Positions 40,168 through 49,783 of a stretch of 64,000 nucleotides of DNA are shown here, piece after piece; positions within the stretch are counted from its first letter, which is position 1, and every line of letters begins with the position of its first letter. The stretch is from Neobacillus drentensis NBRC 102427 (lineage in GTDB: Bacteria > Bacillota > Bacilli > Bacillales > Cytobacillaceae): positions 62,001 through 126,000 of the forward strand of contig NZ_BCUX01000003.1 in NCBI RefSeq assembly GCF_001591445.1, written 5' to 3'. Under the pieces are notes generated by a model that ran no database searches, was not told the origin of the DNA, and saw only the letters and a program-made list of their open reading frames with translations. Made by a program: the position numbers and the translations under genes.

Positions 40168-41181
40168 TTACCTTTTTTCAACTCTTCCATCCGCATGGCG
40201 TGCGAATCTTCCTGACTCACGCTTATTTACAGGATCTGGACGGTCCCACGGCCAACCTCCAAATTGTGTAGTTTGATAATCCTTGAATGCATCGCGAATT
40301 TCCTGCTCAGTATTCAATACAAACGGTCCATAGGATACGACAGGTTCCTGTATCGGCTCACCCTCTAGGAGTAGCATATAACTCTCAGAAGCTCCATTTG
40401 TAATCGTGATTTCCTGATCACCAGCAAGCTTTACACGATGGTACGTTTCAATCGCTGTTTCGTCTATATTTAGTTTATCTCCCTGATAATAGTAAATATT
40501 TCTCGTCATTGTCGCTGAAACCGACGGCAGGGTGAAGACTGCATCCGGCTCCATATGAATAATGTAAATCCCCACATGATGATTTTTATCGTTTGCCCAA
40601 GAAGCTGAGTTTGGTTCTAAACTAGACTTCCCCTTCACACTTCCGGCAACCAGTCTTATGGTCGTTTTCTGTCCATTAGCAGCATCCAATTGTACATCAG
40701 GGATCTCCTCAGCCCATAACATTTTATATTCAGGATCAGCGAATTTATCTTTTGCAGGTAGATTCAGCCATATCTGAAAGAATTCAAGCGGGTTAGCTTT
40801 GTCCTGATGGACGAGAGGAAACATTTCAGTATGCTGTGCGCCCTTTCCTGCTGTCATCCACTGAACATCTCCATTCCCAAATCGTCCTACGGACCCATAT
40901 GAATCAAAATGATCAATAAGACCTTCAAGAACGACGGTTACCGTTTCAAAGCCTCTGTGGGGATGTACAGGAAATCCCGGAACTGTGGTACCATGATACA
41001 TTCTAAAACCATCACGCAGCGTAAAATCCTCGCCAAGATTTCTGCCTTCCAATGAAACGTTTGGACCCTGCTGGTCGTTTCCTGAAGGATACGCATCTTT
41101 ATGATGGACTGTCATAAGGAACGGATCTTCGGTCTCCCATGGAAAACCTAATTTTTGTATTTTCATGATTTTGCTATTCAT
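40168..41181 (-). CDS. Pirin-family protein, long form
   Basis: The 337-residue bicupin has the iron-binding HPHRGFETVTVVLEGLIDHF and GKGAQHTEMFPLVHQDKANP segments with three His and a Glu, and the C-terminal cupin with EPIQEPVVSYGPFVLNTEQE typical of pirins. It is longer than the YhhW-type copy at 30574 and closer to YhaK/true pirins. The role could be flavonol dioxygenase or redox iron sensor. AGGAGAG sequence precedes the ATG. It fits the theme of aromatic electrophile defence. Confidence 0.88.
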   Translation of the reverse strand: MNSKIMKIQKLGFPWETEDPFLMTVHHKDAYPSGNDQQGPNVSLEGRNLGEDFTLRDGFRMYHGTTVPGFPVHPHRGFETVTVVLEGLIDHFDSYGSVGRFGNGDVQWMTAGKGAQHTEMFPLVHQDKANPLEFFQIWLNLPAKDKFADPEYKMLWAEEIPDVQLDAANGQKTTIRLVAGSVKGKSSLEPNSASWANDKNHHVGIYIIHMEPDAVFTLPSVSATMTRNIYYYQGDKLNIDETAIETYHRVKLAGDQEITITNGASESYMLLLEGEPIQEPVVSYGPFVLNTEQEIRDAFKDYQTTQFGGWPWDRPDPVNKRESGRFARHADGRVEKR

Positions 41182-41526
41182 TTCTACCTCTCTCCTTTAA
41201 AAGTCACCGTGTTGTGGTTGAATAAGTTTCCTATATTTCCTTTAGCACTGTTATAACTGAATGTTGATTTCACTGTGTTTGAAAAATAAACGGTAAAATT
41301 CCGGCTAAGTTGGGGAATACCCATATTTCCTTAAAAATAAGGGAAGTTTTTCCGTCTATATTACCCAAATCTATAGATTTTGTCTTATTTAGAGCAGTTA
41401 ATCGGAATATCTCCGCTTATATCTGCTTCATAAGCTTCCTATATATACATTAGCAGGAAATTCTCCGCCTATGAATTCTCATACCTACTCTAAAATCAAC
41501 AATTGGTAGTAACACAGCCTTTCCTT
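41182..41526. other. Intergenic region with decayed palindromic units
   Basis: About 345 bases without a gene. It contains at least three degenerate copies of the CGGAAAATCTCCG-type palindrome (near 41287, 41399 and 41452) related to the cluster at 59.6 kb. Confidence 0.5.
41287..41474. repeat. Degenerate REP-like palindromes
   Basis: Units such as AATCGGAATATCTCCGCTTA (41399-41418) and GCAGGAAATTCTCCGCCTA (~41454-41472) resemble TAAGCGGAAAATCTCCGCTT at 59.8 kb. They vary in arms and spacing. Confidence 0.5.
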
Positions 41527-41958
41527 TTACTCTTTGATGCGTTCCTTTGTACTTCTTACTGTATCAATGGGGCGAACTAATTCTTCGATTTCTGCACGTT
41601 TCGGCTCTAAGAATGGCGGTAAAGATAATTTTTCCCCAAGCGTTTCATAGGATTCATCTCCCATAAAGCCAGAACCATCTGTAGCGAACTCAAATAAAAT
41701 TTGTGGTGCAACTCTTACATATAAAGACTCAAAAAAGTGACGATTTCCATAACCGGATGTATGGAATCCAAAACCATTCATTCGTTCAATCCATTCATCT
41801 AAAACAGCGCGATCCTCTACATGTAATGCTGCATGGTGAACCGAACCAAATCCTTGTCGGGCTTCAGGAAGAACCGCATTATATTCTACAATGACAGAGG
41901 CACCATTTCCGCCTTCCCCTACTTCAAATAAGTGGAATGAACCTTCTTTACTTAAATT
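41527..41958 (-). pseudogene. 5'-truncated ring-cleaving dioxygenase (MhqA/LinE-like)
   Basis: The frame reads GSFHLFEVGEGGNGASVIVE, then FGSVHHAALHVEDRAVLDEW (second VOC module His) and APQILFEFATDGSGFMGDES (final Glu) to a normal C-terminus. The first module (~150 codons) and the start codon are missing. A near-perfect promoter and MhqR-type operator lie directly upstream of the break, so the regulatory start and the 3' part survive while the middle is gone. ATG 41781 inside could yield an 84-aa piece, but no ribosome site supports it. Confidence 0.8.
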
Positions 41959-42001
41959 ATCTTGAATATGAGATAATAATACTTATAAACTTTTTTGTCA
42001 A
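41959..42001 (-). promoter_or_regulatory. Promoter and MhqR-type operator of the truncated dioxygenase
   Basis: On the minus strand TTGACA (41996-42001), 17 nt, TATTAT (41973-41978), then ATCTCATATTCAAGAT (41959-41974) overlapping the -10 and start. Matches to the palindrome are 13-14 of 16. Confidence 0.6.
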
Positions 42002-42140
42002 TAACCTTTTATTTTATAGAACTAAAATGCCCTTATATGTAGTACAATGGCAAAATATTTAACATTAATGACTTAAATATTACACCCTTGTTGAGATTAT
42101 CTTATTTTGGTCTCTTAATGAACCAATTCCATTTCAAGCT

Positions 42141-44426
42141 TTATGATGCTGCATGATTAGTGGTCATAAAATCCTCAAATGCTCCCACTTTCAATGGCCT
42201 GCTGAAGAAGTAACCTTGTCCAAGTATATAACCATCTTTGCTAAGTTCATCAACATGTTCCTTTAGTTCAATTCCCTCTGCAATGACATTTAATCCGATG
42301 GATTTTGCTAAGTTTATGATAGCCTTTGCAATTTCCTTACTTTCTTTATTCGTATGAATATCTTTTACAAACGATTGGTCGACTTTTAATGTATCAATTG
42401 GAAGGTCTTTAATATAACTTAGTGAACTATACCCTGTACCAAAATCATCGACAGAAATTTGGATGCCTAGATTTCGAATTTCTTTTAAAATGGATACCGT
42501 GCTTTTGACACTTGCCAAGACACTTTCAGTTATCTCAAATTCAAGCCATTTTGGATCTAATCCTGTTTCATGCAAAATCGTTTTAACCTTATCAACAAAA
42601 TATATGTCCTCCAACTGACTAACCGAAACATTCACAGATAAGTGTAAAGGTGGATAACCTTGGTCTTGCCATGCGGATGATTGCCGGCAGCTTTCTCTAA
42701 GTATCCATTCTCCGAAAGGGACAATTAATCCCGTTTCTTCTGCTAGTGGAATAAATTTTCCCGGAGGAATAATTCCTAAATCAGGGTGCTTCCATCTGAC
42801 CAATGCTTCCATTCCGATTAACTCATTGGTAGACATGTTAATTTTCGGTTGATATTCCAAGTAGAATTGTTGCTCATTGATCCCTTGTCTTAATGCATTT
42901 TCAAGTAAACGCCGCTCTAAAGATTGATGTTCCATGAGTTGATTGAATATCATAAAGTCATTTTTACCGCGTTCTTTCACAAAATAAAGTGCAGTGTCCG
43001 CATTCTTGATCAGATCTTCAGGAGATTCTCCGTGAGCAGGATAGTGTGCCACACCAATACTGCAGGTGAGCATAAAATCTTGTCCAGCCTCCTTTATAGG
43101 ATTTTGAAACTGATTTAACATTCTTTCAACAATTGTTAATACATACTGTTCATCCTCGACATCTTTTAACATGACGACAAATTCATCTCCGCCAATTCTA
43201 GCTGCTATATCTGTTGATCGAATAACAGATTGAATCCTTTTAGCGGCTTCTTTAAGCACAAGGTCTCCTGCATCATGACCCCATTGGTCATTAATTTGTT
43301 TAAAATTATCCAGATCAATAAAAAAGACGGACAGTTTAGACTTGGATAATTTTCGGTCCATGACTTCATTGCGAAGCTGATTCATAAACGAGCGTCGATT
43401 TGGAAGATTTGTCAAGGAATCATGGAATGCTAATCGGTAAATCGCTTTTTCTACTTCTTTTCGTTCACTTATATCACGCATAACGACTAATATAAAATCA
43501 TTATCATTTTTTGAAAAAGAAGGGTCGGTAATACTTACGATATTTGCCTCGACGTCGATATAATATCCTTCTTCATGACGGAGACGGAATTCGCTTTTCA
43601 ATTCCCTTTTTATGGTTCTGCTACAATAAGATAATATTTCATTTCTAACCCTATCCTGGTCATCCTGTTGGATTTTTTCAAAAAAGTTACTCATTTCTAG
43701 TAAAGGAAGGTCATAGTTTAACACTGTTTTAAGTGATGGAGAAACATAGTGAATGGCGCCATTCCTATCAATAATCAACACCATATCGATTATGTTTTCG
43801 GCTATTATCCTGTGAATTTCATTGCTTGTTGTTTTTTGCTTCAATTGCTTTTTTTCAATTAGAGATTTCATCTCTTGACTGGAAGTTTTCGAAAAAGCAC
43901 TATATTGGTGATTTAATTCTAATTCGACTTTAATTTTAATCGCTTTCCCAACCAGTATTCCGCCAGTTTCCAGTGCTGCATTCCAGGTGAGACCAAATTC
44001 TTCACGGTTAATAGTTGCTTCTGCTTCATAACCGTAAACTTCCACTCCCAATGGGTTTGTCCCTTTACCGCCGAACTCAACATCAAATGTTACTGGTTTT
44101 GTTATACCTTTTATCGTTATATCACCAGTAACTTTATAACGATCACGATTTTTTGTAATCTTAGTAGATTTGAAATCGATCGTTGGGTAATTTTGAATAT
44201 CAAAGAAGTCAACTGATTTTAAGTGTTTATCGCGTTCTAGGTTACGAGTGTTTATACTATCCCCATCCAACTTGAATACAATTTTTGCAGTTGTTAAATC
44301 CGTTAAATCTTTAGCCTCTACATCGGCTTGAAAGGAATCAAATTGCCCCCTTACCTTTGATACCATCATATGTTTCACTTCAAACCCTACTGTGGAATGT
44401 GCTTGATCTACAAACCAGTTTTCCAT
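42141..44426 (-). CDS. YceI-PAS-GGDEF-EAL fusion protein
   Basis: The 761-residue protein joins a YceI lipocalin-like domain (1-172; WFVDQAHSTVGFEVKHMMVS, GDITIKGITKPVTFDVEFGG) to PAS (~205-325), GGDEF (~330-490) and EAL (~505-752). The cyclase loop is intact (GGDEF 412-416) with the inhibitory I-site RSTD (403-406) five residues before it. The phosphodiesterase keeps EAL (540-542), EITES, DDFGTGYSS, KVDQSF and AEGIE. So both c-di-GMP synthesis and hydrolysis look possible. There is no signal peptide or membrane helix, so it is cytosolic. YceI proteins bind polyisoprenoids or related lipids, suggesting a quinone-type sensor. A promoter with a MhqR-type site lies 100 bp upstream. Confidence 0.9.
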   Translation of the reverse strand: MENWFVDQAHSTVGFEVKHMMVSKVRGQFDSFQADVEAKDLTDLTTAKIVFKLDGDSINTRNLERDKHLKSVDFFDIQNYPTIDFKSTKITKNRDRYKVTGDITIKGITKPVTFDVEFGGKGTNPLGVEVYGYEAEATINREEFGLTWNAALETGGILVGKAIKIKVELELNHQYSAFSKTSSQEMKSLIEKKQLKQKTTSNEIHRIIAENIIDMVLIIDRNGAIHYVSPSLKTVLNYDLPLLEMSNFFEKIQQDDQDRVRNEILSYCSRTIKRELKSEFRLRHEEGYYIDVEANIVSITDPSFSKNDNDFILVVMRDISERKEVEKAIYRLAFHDSLTNLPNRRSFMNQLRNEVMDRKLSKSKLSVFFIDLDNFKQINDQWGHDAGDLVLKEAAKRIQSVIRSTDIAARIGGDEFVVMLKDVEDEQYVLTIVERMLNQFQNPIKEAGQDFMLTCSIGVAHYPAHGESPEDLIKNADTALYFVKERGKNDFMIFNQLMEHQSLERRLLENALRQGINEQQFYLEYQPKINMSTNELIGMEALVRWKHPDLGIIPPGKFIPLAEETGLIVPFGEWILRESCRQSSAWQDQGYPPLHLSVNVSVSQLEDIYFVDKVKTILHETGLDPKWLEFEITESVLASVKSTVSILKEIRNLGIQISVDDFGTGYSSLSYIKDLPIDTLKVDQSFVKDIHTNKESKEIAKAIINLAKSIGLNVIAEGIELKEHVDELSKDGYILGQGYFFSRPLKVGAFEDFMTTNHAAS

Positions 44427-44528
44427 CTATAAACTCTCCCCGGTCTTTACATTAAGTTGGACAGCAAGTTCGTTTGTTAACATAATCGCTAGCAAAAAAA
44501 CCTCAATTAATTAATATTTAATTAAAAT

Positions 44529-44568
44529 ATCTCGAATTAAGAATATATTGTTTTACTTTATTCGTCAA
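44529..44568 (-). promoter_or_regulatory. Promoter and MhqR-type site of the YceI fusion gene
   Basis: TTGACG (44563-44568), 17 nt, TATTCT (44540-44545) on the minus strand. ATCTCGAATTAAGAAT (44529-44544; 12 of 16 matches, perfect ATCTCGAATT half) overlaps the -10 and start. Confidence 0.55.
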
Positions 44569-44598
44569 CAGACGGAACACTTTCATCCGTTCAAAATT

Positions 44599-44626
44599 AA
44601 AAGCAGTCCGATTCGGACTGCTTTTT
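44599..44626 (-). terminator. Terminator of pgi
   Basis: AAAAGCAGTCCG pairs with CGGACTGCTTTT around a short AT-rich loop, with T runs. Confidence 0.9.
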
Positions 44627-44698
44627 AGTGTGTTATTTAATGTTTAGTACTCGATAACAGAACCCGTTAATCTAAGACAAGAGTGCTTTCATTTACTA

Positions 44699-46036
44699 TT
44701 ATTTAGATATACGTTTTTGTAATTCTTCTCTTTCTGCTTCATATCCTGGTTTACCAAGTAGTGCAAACATGTTTTTCTTATAAGCCTCTACACCTGGTTG
44801 ATCAAATGGATTTACTCCCATGAGTAAGCCGCTGATTCCACATGCTTTTTCAAAGAAATAAACCATTTCGCCAAACGTATACTCATTTAATTGATCCAGT
44901 TCGACCGATAGGTTTGGTACTCCACCATCCACATGGGCTAAAACCGTACCTTGTGCGGCATTCTTATTGACATAGTCCATGGTCTTCCCAGCTAAATAAT
45001 TCAATCCATCCAGATCAGAAGCCTCTTCGCCAAGGGTGATGTCTAGTTTCGGTTCTTTTACAGCTACCACGGTTTCAATAAGGTCCCGGCGCCCTTCTTG
45101 GACATATTGTCCCATCGAATGAAGATCCGTGGTGAAATCGACAGAAGCTGGATAAAGACCTTTTTGGTCTTTCCCTTCACTCTCACCGAATAACTGTTTC
45201 CACCATTCTGAAACATAATGAAGGGATGGTTCAAAATTCACTAGAAGCTCAATCGCTTTTCCTTTTCTGTAAAGAGCATTTCTAACTGCAGCATATTGAT
45301 AACTTTGATTTTCTGCCAAGTTTGGATTACTATATTTATCCGCAGCAGAAGCAGCACCTGCCATCATTTTATCAATATCTAAGCCTGCGGTTGCAATCGG
45401 TAATAAACCAACTGCTGTTAACACAGAATATCTACCGCCGACATCATCAGGAATGACAAATGTTTCGTACCCTTCCTCATCGGCAAGTGTTTTTAATGCT
45501 CCTTTAGCACGATCCGTAGTGGCATAAATACGTTTTTTCGCTTCTTCTTTACCGTACTTTTTCTCCAAATAATCCCGGAAAATACGGAACGCTATAGCAG
45601 GTTCTGTTGTTGTACCAGACTTTGAAATCACATTGACGGAAATATCCTTATCCTTAATCACATCAAATAAATGAGAAAGATATGTAGCACTGATATTCTG
45701 TCCAGCGAAATAAATTTCTGTCTTGTCACCCATCTGGTTATGGAATGTATGAGATAGTGCTTCAATGGCAGCTCTAGCGCCAAGATAAGAGCCCCCGATT
45801 CCGATTACGATTAATGCATCTGAATTACTCTTAATTCTTTCAGAAGCCGCTTTGATTCTTGCAAATTCTTCTTTATCGTAGTTATGTGGTAAATCGACCC
45901 ATCCAAGATAGTCAGATCCCGGTCCTTTTTTCTCGTGGAGCATATCATGTGCAGTTTTCACAAATTCACTTAAATAATCGACTTCATGCTGCTGCATGAA
46001 AGATAATGCATTAGAATAATCAAAAGTAATAGCCAT
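44699..46036 (-). CDS. pgi: Glucose-6-phosphate isomerase
   Basis: The 445-residue enzyme has the Bacillus Pgi layout: [40 protein letters not shown] (phosphate-binding serine/threonine loop), [20 protein letters not shown], and [15 protein letters not shown] with the catalytic Lys near the end. It interconverts glucose-6-P and fructose-6-P. Placed after zwf-tkt-gnd-tal, it would return fructose-6-P to the oxidative branch, making the pentose phosphate route cyclic. A hairpin in the 89-bp gap after tal may lower its expression relative to the genes before it. Confidence 0.96.
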   Translation of the reverse strand: MAITFDYSNALSFMQQHEVDYLSEFVKTAHDMLHEKKGPGSDYLGWVDLPHNYDKEEFARIKAASERIKSNSDALIVIGIGGSYLGARAAIEALSHTFHNQMGDKTEIYFAGQNISATYLSHLFDVIKDKDISVNVISKSGTTTEPAIAFRIFRDYLEKKYGKEEAKKRIYATTDRAKGALKTLADEEGYETFVIPDDVGGRYSVLTAVGLLPIATAGLDIDKMMAGAASAADKYSNPNLAENQSYQYAAVRNALYRKGKAIELLVNFEPSLHYVSEWWKQLFGESEGKDQKGLYPASVDFTTDLHSMGQYVQEGRRDLIETVVAVKEPKLDITLGEEASDLDGLNYLAGKTMDYVNKNAAQGTVLAHVDGGVPNLSVELDQLNEYTFGEMVYFFEKACGISGLLMGVNPFDQPGVEAYKKNMFALLGKPGYEAEREELQKRISK

Positions 46037-46073
46037 TATTGGTTCTCCTCTTTTTTTAATTTAAATAATGTGC

Positions 46074-46123
46074 AAGGGCGTTATTTCCTCGTCTAGCAAG
46101 GAAAATAGATAACGCCCTTTTTT
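46074..46123 (-). terminator. Hairpin between tal and pgi
   Basis: AAGGGCGTTAT pairs with ATAACGCCCTT, with inner TTCCT/AGGAA pairs, and T-rich sequence follows on one side. It could terminate or attenuate before pgi. Confidence 0.7.
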
Positions 46124-46125
46124 TA

Positions 46126-46785
46126 TTAGACTGTTTTCCAGTCAGCAGCAAATTTTTCAAGTCCTTGATCTGTTAAAGGATGTTTTGATAATTGCTCAAT
46201 GACCTTAAATGGAATCGTTGCAATATGAGCTCCAGCCATCGCTACACGGGTTACATGGTCAGGATGACGAACAGATGCCGCAATGATTTGTGAATCTAGA
46301 TTTTGAACACGGAACATCTCCGCAATTTTTGCGACAAGTTCTACACCATCTTCATTAATATCATCCAAACGTCCTAAGAATGGCGAAACATAAGTAGCTC
46401 CTGCACGTGCAGCAAGCAATGCCTGATTGACACTGAAAATTAAGGTAACATTGGTTTTAACACCTTTTTTAGTTAAATAGCGGCAAGTCTCTAGTCCATC
46501 TAGTGTCATGGGAACTTTAATTGTAATATTCTTATCGCCGCCATTTATTTTAATGAGCTCGTTTGCTTCTGCAATCATTTGCTCAGCCGTTAAAGCATTG
46601 GGTGTTACTTCGGCAGAAACTGACTCAACCTCTGGAACGGCATTTAGGATTTCTGCGATACGATCCTCAAATTTCACGCCTTCTTTGGCAACGAGTGATG
46701 GGTTAGTTGTAACACCTGATAACACGCCAATCTTATAAGCTTTTTTGATTTCCTCTAGGTTTGCAGTATCGATAAAAAATTTCAT
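46126..46785 (-). CDS. tal: Transaldolase
   Basis: The 219-residue small-type transaldolase (subfamily with fructose-6-P aldolase-like proteins) has [33 protein letters not shown] and NITIKVPMT with Schiff-base Lys90, plus [11 protein letters not shown]. It exchanges dihydroxyacetone units between sugar phosphates in the non-oxidative branch. It is 34 bp after gnd in the same operon. The length is typical (212-220 aa). Confidence 0.95.
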   Translation of the reverse strand: MKFFIDTANLEEIKKAYKIGVLSGVTTNPSLVAKEGVKFEDRIAEILNAVPEVESVSAEVTPNALTAEQMIAEANELIKINGGDKNITIKVPMTLDGLETCRYLTKKGVKTNVTLIFSVNQALLAARAGATYVSPFLGRLDDINEDGVELVAKIAEMFRVQNLDSQIIAASVRHPDHVTRVAMAGAHIATIPFKVIEQLSKHPLTDQGLEKFAADWKTV

Positions 46786-46819
46786 ATTTTATTCCCCCAT
46801 TTTTTATTAAATAATATTT

Positions 46820-47713
46820 TTAGTTTTTTTCGACCGTATGTCCACCAAATTCATTTCTTAGTGCGGCTACAACTTTTCCTGTAAAGGTATCATCTTCCAG
46901 AGAGCGATAACGCATTAATAATGACATGGCAATGACTGGTGTTGCTGTTTTAAGGTCTAGAGCTGCCTCTACCGTCCATTTCCCTTCACCTGAGGAATGC
47001 ATAATCCCTTTAATTTCATCCAAATTCGGATATTTTGAGAAGGCATTTTCTGTTAATTCCATCAGCCATGAACGAATGACGGATCCATTATTCCACACTC
47101 TTGCGACCTGATCGTAATCAAAATCAAAATCGCTTTTCTCAAGAACTTCGAAGCCTTCTCCAATAGCAGCCATCATGGCATATTCGATTCCATTATGAAC
47201 CATCTTTAAGAAATGCCCGCTGCCTGCTTTGCCGGCATATAAGAAACCATTCTCTACCGCTGTATCTTTGAAAAGGGGTTGGACCACTTCCCAAGCTTCA
47301 GGATCCCCGCCGATCATATAACAAGCTCCATTTCGAGCCCCTTCCATACCACCTGAAGTTCCCGCATCCATAAATCTCACGCCTATTTCCTTTAATTCAT
47401 TGTAGCGTTGAATCGATTCCTTATAGTGAGAATTGCCTGCTTCAACGACAATATCTCCTTTTTCCAAATAGGGTGAAATTTCACCGATAACCGAATCAAC
47501 CACTGCATGTGGGACCATAATCCATACAATTCTTGGCTTTTCCAAGGACTGGATGAGTTCTTTATAACTTGCAACACCTGATGCTCCATATTGCTTCATA
47601 TTTTCGACTGCACTTGGATTCACATCAAATGCGACAACTTCATGATGGTGATCCAATAAATTTTGTCCTAAATTTAATCCCATTTTTCCTAAACCAATCA
47701 ATCCAACCTTCAT
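46820..47713 (-). CDS. gnd: 6-Phosphogluconate dehydrogenase, decarboxylating (short YqeC type)
   Basis: The start at 47713 follows GGAGGGAAACAGA, giving 297 aa. MKVGLIGLGKMGLNLGQNLL is the coenzyme loop, DAGTSGGMEGARNGACYMIG the substrate loop, and HFLKMVHNGIEYAMMAAIGE has the catalytic Lys and Asn. This short form lacks the C-terminal domain of the 470-aa enzyme, and relatives can use NAD or NADP; a helix dipole residue pattern ending DVNPS after beta2 leans to NAD+, which matters for whether it yields NADPH. It makes ribulose-5-P and CO2. Confidence 0.93.
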   Translation of the reverse strand: MKVGLIGLGKMGLNLGQNLLDHHHEVVAFDVNPSAVENMKQYGASGVASYKELIQSLEKPRIVWIMVPHAVVDSVIGEISPYLEKGDIVVEAGNSHYKESIQRYNELKEIGVRFMDAGTSGGMEGARNGACYMIGGDPEAWEVVQPLFKDTAVENGFLYAGKAGSGHFLKMVHNGIEYAMMAAIGEGFEVLEKSDFDFDYDQVARVWNNGSVIRSWLMELTENAFSKYPNLDEIKGIMHSSGEGKWTVEAALDLKTATPVIAMSLLMRYRSLEDDTFTGKVVAALRNEFGGHTVEKN

Positions 47714-47760
47714 TCTGTTTCCCTCCAACAATTTGATATTTATTTTGTTAATTAACCTTC

Positions 47761-49758
47761 TTAAGAAGGATTTAAAACACTTTTCGTGATTCGTACTACA
47801 TTATCAGTTGTAAATCCAAATTCCTTCATGACTGCAGCTCCATCACCTGAAGCTCCAAATGTTTCGATGGATAAGATTTTCCCTTCAAATCCAACAAATC
47901 GTTCCCATCCAAGTGAGATCCCCATTTCAATAGCAACACGTTTAGATTGAGAAGAAGGTAGTATCTCTTCTTTATATTCTGCTGATTGCCGACTAAACAA
48001 TTCCCAACTTGGCATAGAAACGATACGGACCGATATATTTTCTTTTTCAAGTTCGGTCTTTGCATTCACAGCCAAGGATACTTCAGAACCGGTAGCCATT
48101 AAAATGACATCTGGATTTGAATTGGTCTCTTCCAAAACATAGCCACCTTTAGAAAGGTTCTCTAGATTTGCTTTTGTTTCATTAAACACTGGTAAGTTTT
48201 GACGGCTTAGGATCAAGGCAACCGGACCATCAGTTTGCTGAAGAGCATACGCCCAAGCACTAGCTGTTTCATTTGCATCAGTTGGTCTTATCACCGTTAA
48301 TCCAGGTATGGATCGAAGTGCAGCCAAATGTTCAACCGGTTCATGTGTTGGACCATCCTCACCAACTGCTATTGAATCATGTGTAAACACATAAATCACT
48401 GGAAGTTTAGATAATGCAGCAAGACGGATCGATGGTCGCAGATAATCATTAAAAACAAAGAATGTACTTACAAAAGGTTTCACACCACCGTGATAGGCCA
48501 TACCATTAGCAGCTGCTCCCATTGCGTGTTCACGGACACCAAAGTAAACATTACGTGCACCGTATGATTCTACCGCGTACATTTGTTCACCTTTAATTTC
48601 TGTCATTGTAGAATGGGAAAGGTCTGCACTTCCGCCAAAAATTGCTGGCACAGATTTCACATAATGGTTGATTGCATCTCCGCTGGCAACCCTTGTTGAA
48701 ACAGCTTTCCCTGTATCAAAGGTTAATATATCTTTTGTATCAATCAGTACTTTTCCATCTATAGCATTTGTTAATTGATCGGCTAATTCTGGATATGCTT
48801 GCTTATATGATTCGAATAAGCTCATCCAGCTTTGCTCAGCGTCGATCCCTTTATTCCTTAATTGCGCAAAGTGTCCTTTTACTTCCTCTGGAACGTAGAA
48901 ATCTTCTTCATAAAGCCAGTTATAGGCTTGTTTTGTCGCTTTTCCTTCTTCAGCTCCCAGTGGTGCACCATGTGCTTTATTGGTTCCTGCTACCTTTGGA
49001 CTGCCATATCCAATAATCGTTCTGATTTCAATCAAACTTGGTTGGTCTGTTTTTTGTTTGGCTGCTTCGATTGCATTAGAAATGGCTTCAAGATCATTTC
49101 CATCTTCTACTCTCAAATAGTGCCAGTTTGCTGATTCTGCCCTTTTCTCGATATTTTCTGAGAATGAGGCATTTAAATCTCCATCTAGTGAGATATCATT
49201 TGAATCATATAAAACAACTAGCTTGCCAAGTTTCATATGACCTGCCATTGACATGGCTTCATAGGAAATACCTTCCATTAAGTCACCGTCCCCGACTAAC
49301 GCGTAGGTGTAGTGATCAATTACCTGGTGACCTTCTTTATTGAACTTGGCTGCTAAATGAGCTTCTGCCATCGCCATTCCAACAGCATTTGCAATCCCTT
49401 GCCCTAATGGGCCTGTAGTTGCCTCCACGCCAGCTGTATGACCGAATTCTGGATGCCCCGGAGTTCTGCTATTTAACTTACGAAAATTTTTCAAATCATC
49501 AATCGTGACATTGTAGCCAGCTAAATGCAGCATGCTATACAGCAAACTTGATCCATGTCCCGCAGATAAAACAAATCTGTCGCGGTTAAACCATTTTGGG
49601 TTTTCAGGATTATGATTCAGATGTTTCGCCCATAATGCATATGTCATCGGCGCTGCCCCCATCGGGAGACCAGGATGACCTGAATTTGCCGCATTAATGG
49701 CATCAATAGATAATGTTCGAATAGTAGAAACAGATAGGTTTTCAATGTTTTGTGACAT
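47761..49758 (-). CDS. tkt: Transketolase
   Basis: The 665-residue thiamine diphosphate enzyme has [40 protein letters not shown] (TPP/metal GDG..N motif), [20 protein letters not shown] with the catalytic Glu, and [20 protein letters not shown]. It moves two-carbon units between ketoses and aldoses. AGGAGG lies before the ATG; zwf ends 25 bp upstream. It is full length (667 aa in B. subtilis). A second housekeeping tkt probably exists elsewhere. Confidence 0.96.
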   Translation of the reverse strand: MSQNIENLSVSTIRTLSIDAINAANSGHPGLPMGAAPMTYALWAKHLNHNPENPKWFNRDRFVLSAGHGSSLLYSMLHLAGYNVTIDDLKNFRKLNSRTPGHPEFGHTAGVEATTGPLGQGIANAVGMAMAEAHLAAKFNKEGHQVIDHYTYALVGDGDLMEGISYEAMSMAGHMKLGKLVVLYDSNDISLDGDLNASFSENIEKRAESANWHYLRVEDGNDLEAISNAIEAAKQKTDQPSLIEIRTIIGYGSPKVAGTNKAHGAPLGAEEGKATKQAYNWLYEEDFYVPEEVKGHFAQLRNKGIDAEQSWMSLFESYKQAYPELADQLTNAIDGKVLIDTKDILTFDTGKAVSTRVASGDAINHYVKSVPAIFGGSADLSHSTMTEIKGEQMYAVESYGARNVYFGVREHAMGAAANGMAYHGGVKPFVSTFFVFNDYLRPSIRLAALSKLPVIYVFTHDSIAVGEDGPTHEPVEHLAALRSIPGLTVIRPTDANETASAWAYALQQTDGPVALILSRQNLPVFNETKANLENLSKGGYVLEETNSNPDVILMATGSEVSLAVNAKTELEKENISVRIVSMPSWELFSRQSAEYKEEILPSSQSKRVAIEMGISLGWERFVGFEGKILSIETFGASGDGAAVMKEFGFTTDNVVRITKSVLNPS

Positions 49759-49783
49759 CGTTTTTATTTCCTCCTAGATATTC

